Source: Marinobacter salinisoli (GTDB taxonomy: Bacteria; Pseudomonadota; Gammaproteobacteria; Pseudomonadales; Oleiphilaceae). Taken from it: a stretch of DNA of 64,000 bases. This document shows, one piece after another, positions 26,033 to 32,967 of the stretch. A program made the position numbers and the translations under genes. Position 1 is the stretch's first letter, and each line of letters opens with the position of its first letter. The DNA is taken from positions 744,001 to 808,000 of the forward strand of contig NZ_CP071247.1 of assembly GCF_017301335.1 (NCBI RefSeq), in the 5' to 3' direction. A model generated the notes under the pieces. The model had not been told where the DNA came from. It saw nothing but the letters and a program-made list of their open reading frames with translations, and made no database searches.

Positions 26033-26338
26033 ATGAATGAATACGAGCATATTTCGTACAACTATCGATTCGGAAAGGTCTATAGAGAGTTCTGGGGGCA
26101 GCATATCAAGAACTCTATCGAGGCTATTTTGGTTCATCTGAAGGATGAACATGATATAGAGGTAGAGGGGATTTATTTAGAAAATTATAGGTCTCCTGAG
26201 CCGATAATCGTTGTTAATGGCAACCTCCCAATAGCAGAGTTAAAGAGGAAATTTAGCTCCGACTCATCTTTGAGTTTCACAGATAGTAAAGTGGTTTCAT
26301 CTGATCCATGGGTAACTATTGAAGGTCAGGGTGATTAG
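26033..26338 (+). CDS. Cassette 19: soluble hypothetical protein
   Basis: 101 residues starting MNEYEHISYNYRFGK, 4 bases after the attC core; upstream frame is attC sequence. Amphipathic helix (IEAILVHLKDEHDIEV) then beta strands. Function unknown. Confidence 0.65.
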   Translation: MNEYEHISYNYRFGKVYREFWGQHIKNSIEAILVHLKDEHDIEVEGIYLENYRSPEPIIVVNGNLPIAELKRKFSSDSSLSFTDSKVVSSDPWVTIEGQGD

Positions 26339-26341
26339 CAC

Positions 26342-26419
26342 ATTTAACCAGCGGCATCACGGCGACCGCTTTTCCGCCGCTTTGCGGCTCCAAACCGGCG
26401 CGTGTGCCGGGCGTTATGT
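26342..26419 (+). repeat. attC site 19
   Basis: ATTTAAC ... GTTATGT; nearly identical to attC 20, which bounds the other side of cassette 20. Confidence 0.9.
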
Positions 26420-26437
26420 GTAAAGGTTGGACGCTTC

Positions 26438-26683
26438 ATGAAGTGCAATAACTGCAACACTGAGATGGTTCCAGGTGGAGCGGCTCTGAAATATACCGGT
26501 TGGGGCATCGCTATTTTCGGTGCCTCCTTTAAGCACCTGTTCTTCAAGCCGGAAGGCGCTGGCCCCAAAGACAAGGTGCGAATTCTAAAAAACAATGACG
26601 TGGCAACTGCCCACAAATGCGAGCAGTGCGGAGCAACAACGATTTTGCCAGATGGAGCTCGAAGGAGCCTTGTACATTGGTAG
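26438..26683 (+). CDS. Cassette 20: zinc-ribbon protein
   Basis: 81 residues. CNNC (3-6) near the start and CEQC (about 62-65) near the end form a probable zinc ribbon, with an extended middle carrying KYTGWG and FFKPEGAGPK. Resembles small zinc-ribbon families such as DUF6487. Function unknown. Confidence 0.65.
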   Translation: MKCNNCNTEMVPGGAALKYTGWGIAIFGASFKHLFFKPEGAGPKDKVRILKNNDVATAHKCEQCGATTILPDGARRSLVHW

Positions 26684-26690
26684 TTAATCC

Positions 26691-26768
26691 ACATAACCAG
26701 CGGCATCACGGCGACCGCTTTTCCGCCGCTTCGCGGCTCCAAACCGGCGCATGTGCCGGGCGTTATGT
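26691..26768 (+). repeat. attC site 20
   Basis: ACATAAC ... GTTATGT; differs from attC 19 at only a few positions. Confidence 0.9.
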
Positions 26769-26772
26769 GTGA

Positions 26773-27030
26773 ATGAATATGGAAATACTATTTTTCATCG
26801 TAGCTTGCGCGATTCTGGTTTTGTTGTACGCGAACACAAGGGCCACTATCTCCGTATGCTGTTCAATGGAACCAGTGAGACTGAAAATAGGCCTCGTATC
26901 TCTAATTTGGCTGCTTCCAATCCTCGGAATTCTAGTTTTACCTAAACGAGTGCTGCCTGGAATTCACAAAGACGGAAAAGGCTCTGCAATTTTTGTTGGA
27001 GGGGAGTACGGTGATATTGGCGGTGGTTAA
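26773..27030 (+). CDS. Cassette 21: two-helix membrane protein
   Basis: 85 residues. Helices at about 4-20 and 37-56, then a glycine-rich tail (GGEYGDIGGG). Resembles the PLDc_N/superinfection-immunity type of two-helix proteins only in layout. Function unknown. Confidence 0.65.
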   Translation: MNMEILFFIVACAILVLLYANTRATISVCCSMEPVRLKIGLVSLIWLLPILGILVLPKRVLPGIHKDGKGSAIFVGGEYGDIGGG

Positions 27031-27032
27031 GC

Positions 27033-27130
27033 ACATAACCAGTAGTTGTAGTTCATTTCGGGCCTTCGGCCCTACACCGGTCGCCCATTTCGCTGCGCTA
27101 CATGGGCGCCGCTAAACCAAGGCGTTAACC
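27033..27130 (+). repeat. attC site 21
   Basis: ACATAAC ... GTTAACC; distant member of the CCGGCCTTCGGCC family. Confidence 0.88.
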
Positions 27131-27140
27131 CTACAAGACA

Positions 27141-27593
27141 ATGAGCAGAATAATCGTAAAGCCGGGCAATGTTTACTCTGTACCACTAGGAGATGGTAGT
27201 TACTGCTACGCTCAGGCTCTGGAATCGCCGGAGTTTGCATTCTTTGATGTGGCAACGAAAACTGAACTGTCGGTCCAAGAGGCTATTTCGTATCCGTTGA
27301 TGTTCCGAATTTGGGTTCATAAATCTGCATTAAAAACGTGGAAAAGCCTAGGTAAAGCGCCAGTGAGTGATTCGCTTAGCAAGCAGGTGCTAAGGTTTAA
27401 GCAAGACGCGCTGACCGGGAAGTTGAATATCTACATAAATGGTCAAGAAACCCCCGCAACTCTGGAACAAGTGCAAGGTCTTGAATGCGCGGCAGTTTGG
27501 GAGGGGTCGCATATATTGAGTCGCATCAGCGATCATTTGGCGGGTCGAGAGAATAAGTGGGTTGCCTCGATGCAGCCGAGGCTGCGGGGTTAA
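27141..27593 (+). CDS. Cassette 22: Imm26-type immunity protein
   Basis: 150 residues. The N-terminus IIVKPGNVYSVPLGDGSYCYAQALESPEFAFFD is the Imm26 hallmark (K.GdvY.ipL.dG.y.yaqvl). Imm26 proteins neutralise toxins of polymorphic toxin systems. No toxin gene is adjacent, so this would be an orphan immunity gene protecting against neighbours' toxins. Confidence 0.78.
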   Translation: MSRIIVKPGNVYSVPLGDGSYCYAQALESPEFAFFDVATKTELSVQEAISYPLMFRIWVHKSALKTWKSLGKAPVSDSLSKQVLRFKQDALTGKLNIYINGQETPATLEQVQGLECAAVWEGSHILSRISDHLAGRENKWVASMQPRLRG

Positions 27594-27659
27594 CAAGCGC
27601 ATGTTGTCGGACTGGTTTTCCGCTGCGCTCCAAACCAGCCGCAAATACGAGCGTTAAGC
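27588..27659 (+). repeat. attC site 22
   Basis: GGTTAAC ... GTTAAGC, with GGACTGGTTTTCC ... CAAACCAGCC arms. Confidence 0.87.
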
Positions 27660-27717
27660 AAAACTGGAATTGATTCTCGGCATTAAGCCAAAAAACATAC
27701 GACAAGGAGTGTCTTTT

Positions 27718-28092
27718 ATGTACAAGCTATTTAGTCCAATAATCGCGGTCGCTCTTGCCGCCACTTCACCGGTAGCTTTGGCAGAATATTTCACCAGCAA
27801 TCATTTACTCGGTGCATGTCAAAACACCTTGGATGTTTTTTCAGGTAAATCACCTTCGGGCCCTCAGAACTATAGTCCTCAATATTGCGTCGGCGTTATT
27901 GATAGCGTGGTGAACACGAATGTGCTCTCCGTCATGACAGGAAACAAACCACTGATGTGCGTCCCCGATGTTGATCGGGCGACAAAGATTGGCCACGTAG
28001 TCAGATACCTCAGAAAAAATGGTCCCACTTCAGATCCCGTAACTGCAGTTGTTTTCGCCTTGTCAGAGGCTTATCCATGCAAGAGGGGCTAA
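27718..28092 (+). CDS. Cassette 23: Rap1a/Tai-type periplasmic protein
   Basis: 124 residues with a signal peptide ending VALA (about 22), and AAGGAG upstream of the ATG. The mature protein has NHLLGACQ ... QYCVGVIDSVVN ... CVPDVDRATKIGHVVRYLRKN ... YPC, the four-cysteine pattern of Rap1a/Tai immunity proteins that protect the periplasm from type VI amidase effectors. No effector is next to it. Confidence 0.78.
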   Translation: MYKLFSPIIAVALAATSPVALAEYFTSNHLLGACQNTLDVFSGKSPSGPQNYSPQYCVGVIDSVVNTNVLSVMTGNKPLMCVPDVDRATKIGHVVRYLRKNGPTSDPVTAVVFALSEAYPCKRG

Positions 28093-28096
28093 AGTG

Positions 28097-28156
28097 GCTT
28101 AACAAATCACAGCACCGGATGCCCCTGTCAGGGCACCGGTGTGCTCGGCGTTAGAG
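28097..28156 (+). repeat. attC site 23
   Basis: GCTTAAC ... GTTAGAG, the second shortest complete site (60 bases); its GTTAGAGGT right end also supplies a GAGG ribosome-binding motif for cassette 24. Confidence 0.87.
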
Positions 28157-28162
28157 GTACAC

Positions 28163-28570
28163 ATGGATATCCAGCTCCTTTTGAAGGCAGCACTAGTATC
28201 ACTGTTTATGGCTTTGTTCATGCCAGTTACTTCATATGCAGACACAAATAACGCTTATCAGCTATATCAGCAGGTAATTACAAGACAGATAAAGCTAGAA
28301 TCCCTTACTCCAGAACAACAGCGCCAAGTGATAGCTATTCACACTTCACTTAGCCGTAGTAGTTGTGATGGTTGCTCTGATGAATGCAGGGATGCCAAAG
28401 AGCAAGCTGAAAGCTATCGAAGTGACCTTGAGACCTACGCAAAAAGACTTTATCGCTGTGTAGAAGGTAACGACTTAACAGATGATTGCTACTCCGAATT
28501 TAGGAGGGTTAAATCGTACCACAGTGACTTTGAATCTGCTGTTTCTGATGTATCTAGTTATTGTGACTAA
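28163..28570 (+). CDS. Cassette 24: secreted cysteine-rich helical protein
   Basis: 135 residues with signal peptide ending TSYA (about 26). The mature part is helical, with CDGCSDEC and later single cysteines (YRCVEGN, DDCYSEF, SYCD), suggesting several disulfides. GAGGT from attC 23 lies 5 bases before the ATG. Function unknown. Confidence 0.7.
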   Translation: MDIQLLLKAALVSLFMALFMPVTSYADTNNAYQLYQQVITRQIKLESLTPEQQRQVIAIHTSLSRSSCDGCSDECRDAKEQAESYRSDLETYAKRLYRCVEGNDLTDDCYSEFRRVKSYHSDFESAVSDVSSYCD

Positions 28571-28573
28571 AAC

Positions 28574-28648
28574 CTCTAACAAGGCAATCAACTTCGCGCC
28601 TTCGTCGCCGGACGCAGCAAAGCTGCGCCGGTTATTGCGGCGTTAGAG
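28574..28648 (+). repeat. attC site 24
   Basis: CTCTAAC ... GTTAGAG. R'' and R' are perfectly complementary (CCTCTAAC/GTTAGAGG). Confidence 0.88.
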
Positions 28649-28658
28649 GTATAGCTTA

Positions 28659-28985
28659 ATGAAACGAGAGTTATTCAATCCAAAGAGATTTATCAGGCTA
28701 TTCTCTCAAACCCTTGCATCCGGCTTGGCGATTTTCTTCCTCAATCAATTTTTCGGAATTGCCATTGATGATATGCAGGCTGTGATGTTCATCTTGTTGG
28801 TAATCTGCATATTGCTAATCGCTTATCTGGCCCATAAAAGTAGTCGTATTACAGGAAAATGGCGTACGAGGCTGGAAACTTCAGAGCAAGAATTTAGAGC
28901 TGCAAAAGCCCAACTCCGGAGCCTTGAGGAACGAGCTGAGGAATTTGAGAAAAGCTCTAACGAGTCACGTAAGGCGGACGCGTGA
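28659..28985 (+). CDS. Cassette 25: membrane-anchored coiled-coil protein
   Basis: 108 residues: two hydrophobic helices (about 18-32 and 40-58) and a charged coiled-coil tail (RLETSEQEFRAAKAQLRSLEERAEEFE). The last ten residues are encoded inside attC 25. Function unknown. Confidence 0.68.
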   Translation: MKRELFNPKRFIRLFSQTLASGLAIFFLNQFFGIAIDDMQAVMFILLVICILLIAYLAHKSSRITGKWRTRLETSEQEFRAAKAQLRSLEERAEEFEKSSNESRKADA

Positions 28986-29012
28986 GACGCGCCGCTTCGT
29001 TCAGCGTTAAAT
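28955..29012 (+). repeat. attC site 25
   Basis: CTCTAAC ... GTTAAAT; very short (58 bases) and overlapping the gene end, so it may be partly deleted. Confidence 0.65.
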
Positions 29013-29021
29013 GGGTGAGGA

Positions 29022-29579
29022 ATGTCTGAGTTAAAGCCAGATGACGAAAATGGTAGGCCCCACCTCATCGATCCTGCAGGTCTTTTCGATGATGTTTACA
29101 CGTTGATGGCTATCTATTTGTCTAGCAGGCAGTTTCTCGAGATGGATATCGCGGACAATGTGGACGCTGAGCCTCCATTCAGTGGGATTCGTTACTGGCA
29201 CGACCTGACGCTGGGGATGGAGCTGGAGAAGGTGCCTAAATTACTGATCTCAATCGCTGCAACGCTGCGAATTAAGAATGATGATGGAGGTTGGCATAGC
29301 AATAACCGCAGGTCGGTGGGTCGACTATGGCCAGATCTCAATGGCACCTTATCAGCAGGCGACACCTCTCTTACGCTCAGGGAAGCTTGCAATAAAATCA
29401 TTCATGCGACCCGAGTGAACTACGACGTAGAGCGAGTGGGTCGCTTTGAAAGTATTGGCCGCAAATGTGGTTACTTGAATCCATGGGTCTATCTCTACGG
29501 AACGAAGGGGAACAAAGACTGGAAAGCAATTCTGGATATCACCGCTTTCTGTAAATGCTGTCTTGAAACTACGTTCTAG
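29022..29579 (+). CDS. Cassette 26: soluble, possibly HEPN-like protein
   Basis: 185 residues. LTLREACNKIIHATRVNYDVE resembles the conserved helix of HEPN-like families (N.iiH). The frame is complete with GAGGA at the ATG. Function unknown; HEPN relation is tentative. Confidence 0.65.
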   Translation: MSELKPDDENGRPHLIDPAGLFDDVYTLMAIYLSSRQFLEMDIADNVDAEPPFSGIRYWHDLTLGMELEKVPKLLISIAATLRIKNDDGGWHSNNRRSVGRLWPDLNGTLSAGDTSLTLREACNKIIHATRVNYDVERVGRFESIGRKCGYLNPWVYLYGTKGNKDWKAILDITAFCKCCLETTF

Positions 29580-29586
29580 TGATCGC

Positions 29587-29670
29587 ATTTAACCAGTCAA
29601 TTAAGTACGTTCCGGCCTTCGGCCTCCACCGCACGCCCCTGTTGGGCCGCAGCTTATTTCAGCGTTAAAT
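29587..29670 (+). repeat. attC site 26
   Basis: ATTTAAC ... GTTAAAT; TACGTTCCGGCC member of the commonest family, with one mutated arm (CCACCGCACG). Confidence 0.88.
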
Positions 29671-29700
29671 CTATAATTTACTCGAATCGAGAATTGCCGT

Positions 29701-30321
29701 ATGGAATGGAATTACCAAAAGAAGGAAAAAAAGGAAGCTGAAATTCGACGAATCATCGAAGCCTGCCTTCATGAAGCTGGTTTAGATGAAAACCTTATTC
29801 AAACAACGGCGCGAGAATTCCTAGAAAATGCCATCCGAGTGACACCTCCTGAAATGGAGAGAGTGTCTCTGGACATGGTCACTATGGCGCCATCCGGGCG
29901 AGGGGGTGGCCGTAGCTCCAAAGCAGGAAATATAAAGCTGAATATTCGCGCCTTGTTTGAATCTGTATCAAGTGGTGTATTCACTGTTGTCTCTGCAACG
30001 CAAGTAACATGGGCACTACCCTTTGCAGCCATACTTTTATGGAACAGTATATGGCGAAATATGCAGATAAGACTTTCAGAGACGGAGGCGGTTACTCTTT
30101 GGGTGATGTGGCAGGTAAAAAGTCAAAAACTAACCGTAAAAGAAAGCCACATCAAACCTGCTGTTGACGCTCATGCTCAAAAATACGAAAGGCAAACGCT
30201 TTCTGAGAGGGATATCAAGCATGCCTTGCAAAATCTTGCCAAGATTGGCTGCATAAAGCCGTCAAAAAAAGAACGTGACAAGTGGTCTCTCTGCGAATGG
30301 ATTTCACCAAGATATCGATGA
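29701..30321 (+). CDS. Cassette 27, gene A: membrane/winged-helix-like protein
   Basis: 206 residues. A charged N-terminal helical part is followed by a basic GR linker (SGRGGGRSSKAGN), a hydrophobic stretch (about 92-120) and a C-terminal winged-helix-like region (SETEAVTLWVMWQV ... SERDIKHALQNLAKIGCI). It overlaps gene B by 47 bases, so the two are translationally linked. No family recognised. It may regulate, sense for, or localise the metallopeptidase. Confidence 0.7.
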   Translation: MEWNYQKKEKKEAEIRRIIEACLHEAGLDENLIQTTAREFLENAIRVTPPEMERVSLDMVTMAPSGRGGGRSSKAGNIKLNIRALFESVSSGVFTVVSATQVTWALPFAAILLWNSIWRNMQIRLSETEAVTLWVMWQVKSQKLTVKESHIKPAVDAHAQKYERQTLSERDIKHALQNLAKIGCIKPSKKERDKWSLCEWISPRYR

Positions 30322-31471
30322 TTTTTTGGCAGAAAAAAATAAGGAAGTCAGGAATATTGCGCTTACTACTTTCGCAATTGACACAGAAAATATGAAGATA
30401 TTAAATTTATTAAAAAATATAAAGTTAGTTAAATATTCCATAAAGAGGAAACATGGAATACCTGTGCTTTCAGATGGCATGCAGGAATATATAAGATTGC
30501 ACAAAGAAGTTGGCGACCCTATAGATATAGCGATAGTCAATAATGGTTGTGATGGTCATTACGAAAATGAATTGATTTTCAAGGGTGTTAAATACCTTGA
30601 AGATATAGTAAGCGCCCCGCCGCTCAATAAAATAAAAATCATATTCGAGATCATCGAAGATGACTCTATTAATGCATTTGCAACCGAGATTGATGGTTGC
30701 CAGAGCCGAGTGTACTTTGTTGCTGTTAACTCGGGCCTGGTCAATGAGTATGCCAATCAATTTATGCAATCAAAGACCATTAAGAATATTACCAAGGGCT
30801 TCAAAGCTCTGAATCAATTGCCAGTTGAATTTCTCGAAGAGGCGGCGCTCTCTATATCTTTCTGCTTCATTGCTTATCATGAACTTGGCCATATATACCG
30901 AGGGCATTTAGGTTATTTTAGAGAAAACTACCGTATAAAAAGGCATCACGAACTCTCTGTGACTGGATTAAGCCTTGATAATGAAACGTACGACGAGACG
31001 CGTCACTTATTTGAATGTGATGCGGATGCTTTTGCTGGTAGTTTGATGGTCGGGGAAGTCGTTTCGCGTTATAAAAATGGTATAGAGAGCGGGCTGATCT
31101 CAGGAGACTCGAATAAACTTCTGGAAGAACTAACTATTTTTACTGGTTCTGTCATCTACTATATATTTTGCTTGTTTGATAGAGACAAGACAGAGTTTGA
31201 TGGCTGGTATCCTGTACCTCCAATAAGAACATCCATTGCCATTGGGCACATGGGGGCGCAATTGTTCAAAGAAGGCATCAATGAAAAGCGTCTAAACTCA
31301 CTATTAACTGAATCATTGGCGCGGACTCAAGTTACTATTAACCAATTGGGCATGGTTCAATCTACCGAAGGACTGCAATCTGAGTTTGAACGCTGGTCAG
31401 TAAAGTACAAAGATAAACTGGCAGGCCTTACGGAAGCCCTTGTGGATTACGCGCCAGTACCAACCCAATGA
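30275..31471 (+). CDS. Cassette 27, gene B: HEXXH metallopeptidase
   Basis: 398 residues, GTG start overlapping gene A. IAYHELGHIYRGH (H202, E203, H206) is a zinc HEXXH site and FECDADAFAG (E247) supplies a plausible third ligand; helix composition is typical of zincin peptidases. The ExxDADxFA pattern resembles peptidase U49 (phage-exclusion protease Lit) and related cell-suicide or regulatory proteases, but similarity beyond the motif is not established. A+T-rich compared with neighbours. Confidence 0.78.
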   Translation: MTSGLSANGFHQDIDDFLAEKNKEVRNIALTTFAIDTENMKILNLLKNIKLVKYSIKRKHGIPVLSDGMQEYIRLHKEVGDPIDIAIVNNGCDGHYENELIFKGVKYLEDIVSAPPLNKIKIIFEIIEDDSINAFATEIDGCQSRVYFVAVNSGLVNEYANQFMQSKTIKNITKGFKALNQLPVEFLEEAALSISFCFIAYHELGHIYRGHLGYFRENYRIKRHHELSVTGLSLDNETYDETRHLFECDADAFAGSLMVGEVVSRYKNGIESGLISGDSNKLLEELTIFTGSVIYYIFCLFDRDKTEFDGWYPVPPIRTSIAIGHMGAQLFKEGINEKRLNSLLTESLARTQVTINQLGMVQSTEGLQSEFERWSVKYKDKLAGLTEALVDYAPVPTQ

Positions 31472-31542
31472 TTTAACAAGGTGGTCAACGGGACGCCAAC
31501 TACGCTGCGCTCCGTTGCCGCCCATTACCACTGGCGTTAAAA
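31471..31542 (+). repeat. attC site 27
   Basis: ATTTAAC ... GTTAAAA; same family as attC 3 and 11. It follows the two-gene cassette. Confidence 0.88.
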
Positions 31543-31556
31543 TTTCTCACATTCCT

Positions 31557-32048
31557 ATGCAGCAGTTATTCCTCAAATATATTGGTGCAATGCTTCCGCG
31601 GACTCATGCCGCGCTTTCGTTGGCATGCATCATTCTTGGCTTGGTGCTCGTACACGCAGCAGCACAGTTGAAAGCTGAGTGGGCGGTTTATCTATCAGCA
31701 CTTGCCTTCTGTGGCGCCGTCGCTGAGTTTTTGTTTTTTGCCATATCTAAAAGCGGTCAGTTCAACAGCCAAATTGCCCATGCGAAATCAAGAAGCGTTA
31801 CAGCTGACTTCTCTTGGCAAAGGGGTGTTCGCTTTTTATTCGCTGGGTTTTTCTTTTTGTTGATGCTTGGTAGTCAGTTCGCGGGCGCAGCGATCTCGGC
31901 CCTTTTTTATGCCATGGCTTGTATTGCTTCTTGGGCGCCAGCAGGCTCAACAAGGTGGTTCTCGTTGCCTGCCAAACTTTTTGTTGTGTCTGTGGCGGTA
32001 GTCATAGCCTTGTACTACCAACCGGATACTATGAATTTTAACAAGTGA
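31557..32048 (+). CDS. Cassette 28: four-helix membrane protein
   Basis: 163 residues from MQQLFLKYIGAML. Helices at about 17-37, 42-62, 89-110 and 140-155. The upstream frame is attC sequence. The stop codon lies within the truncated attC 28. Function unknown. Confidence 0.68.
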   Translation: MQQLFLKYIGAMLPRTHAALSLACIILGLVLVHAAAQLKAEWAVYLSALAFCGAVAEFLFFAISKSGQFNSQIAHAKSRSVTADFSWQRGVRFLFAGFFFLLMLGSQFAGAAISALFYAMACIASWAPAGSTRWFSLPAKLFVVSVAVVIALYYQPDTMNFNK

Positions 32049-32083
32049 ATCAAGCGGACTGATCTTGCACCTCTTTAGTGGAC
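32036..32083 (+). repeat. attC site 28, truncated
   Basis: TTTTAAC and the left arm AAGTGAATCAAGCGGACTGATC are present, but no GTTRRRY right end follows before the next gene. Cassettes 28 and 29 are therefore fused and could only move as one unit. Confidence 0.6.
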
Positions 32084-32521
32084 GGTCATTTACCAGATAC
32101 TAAAGGGGGCCTCCCGGCAGAGCCCCCACTGTCACTTCGAGGTGCCAATGCTATAGATGAATACAACGTGGCGCCTGACTACGACCCAGAAGTTGACGAA
32201 ATCTCACCACATTATCTGGAAAAATATTTCTGGGGTATTGCACATCTCGACGCGGTCTCTTGGCGGTATTACCTGCCTTATCTATTAGGTTATTCAATTC
32301 AAAACATTAGCAACCCAGAATCTAGCGCTATAGATGCATTCCTATCCAACTTAAGACCCCCAAATCGTCAGCCACCTCGGTTCAGCTCATTATCTGAAAA
32401 AGAAGAAAAAGCAGTTGTTTGGGTGCTCGATAAGCTAGCTTTTTCGAACGACTCTGCATGGCAGGAACAAGCTATGGTGGCTCTGGAAGAGTATTGGGCA
32501 CCAGGAGCCTTGTACCGGTGA
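32078..32521 (+). CDS. Cassette 29: DUF6714-like protein
   Basis: 147 residues, GTG start (position uncertain since it lies near the broken attC 28). The block HYLEKYFWGIAHLDAVSWRYYLPYLLGY is the DUF6714 pattern (RyYLPayml). Function of the family is unknown. Confidence 0.65.
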   Translation: MDGHLPDTKGGLPAEPPLSLRGANAIDEYNVAPDYDPEVDEISPHYLEKYFWGIAHLDAVSWRYYLPYLLGYSIQNISNPESSAIDAFLSNLRPPNRQPPRFSSLSEKEEKAVVWVLDKLAFSNDSAWQEQAMVALEEYWAPGALYR

Positions 32522-32530
32522 GAAACCAAA

Positions 32531-32603
32531 ACTTAACCAGTGAATCGAGCCGACCGATTTTCCGCTGCCGCTCCAAATCGGCAGCTTATTCAAGACGTTA
32601 TGG
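32531..32603 (+). repeat. attC site 29
   Basis: ACTTAAC ... GTTATGG, with CCGATTTTCCGCTGCCG ... CCAAATCGGCAGC arms. Confidence 0.87.
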
Positions 32604-32631
32604 GGTTCGTTGAACCAGAAAGAGGAAAGAA

Positions 32632-32862
32632 ATGGGCATTGCTGACTTCCTGATATATGCAGCGCTAGCAATATTTATACTCGCCTATGTGCTCTTTAAG
32701 TTGGGAGGGGGCGAGAAAAAGCCAACTAAGAAGAAGCCGTACTTCTCTGCCGAAGGAGATGAAGAAAGAAAACAAGTGATGAACGTTCAAATTCGGTGGG
32801 GCATCTATACTGCTATCGCGTTGACGATTTTCTTCGTTTTAAAAGAGCAAGCTGTGTTTTGA
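32632..32862 (+). CDS. Cassette 30: two-helix membrane protein
   Basis: 76 residues, AGAGGAAAG before the ATG. Helices at about 5-22 and 54-71 around a basic loop (GGGEKKPTKKKP). Function unknown. Confidence 0.68.
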   Translation: MGIADFLIYAALAIFILAYVLFKLGGGEKKPTKKKPYFSAEGDEERKQVMNVQIRWGIYTAIALTIFFVLKEQAVF

Positions 32863-32904
32863 TTTGTACCTATGTCGCAGGCGATTTGGTGCCCCGAGGC
32901 TAGG

Positions 32905-32928
32905 GCCAAACCAGTGGGTGAAGCTGAC
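32905..32928 (+). repeat. attC site 30, truncated
   Basis: CCAAACCAGTGGGTGAAGCTGAC matches the left arm of attC 4 but has no right half. The site appears broken, joining cassettes 30 and 31. Confidence 0.55.
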
Positions 32929-32967
32929 AAGAATACACCAGCCCAAATACCAGGAGACAGTGAAACC

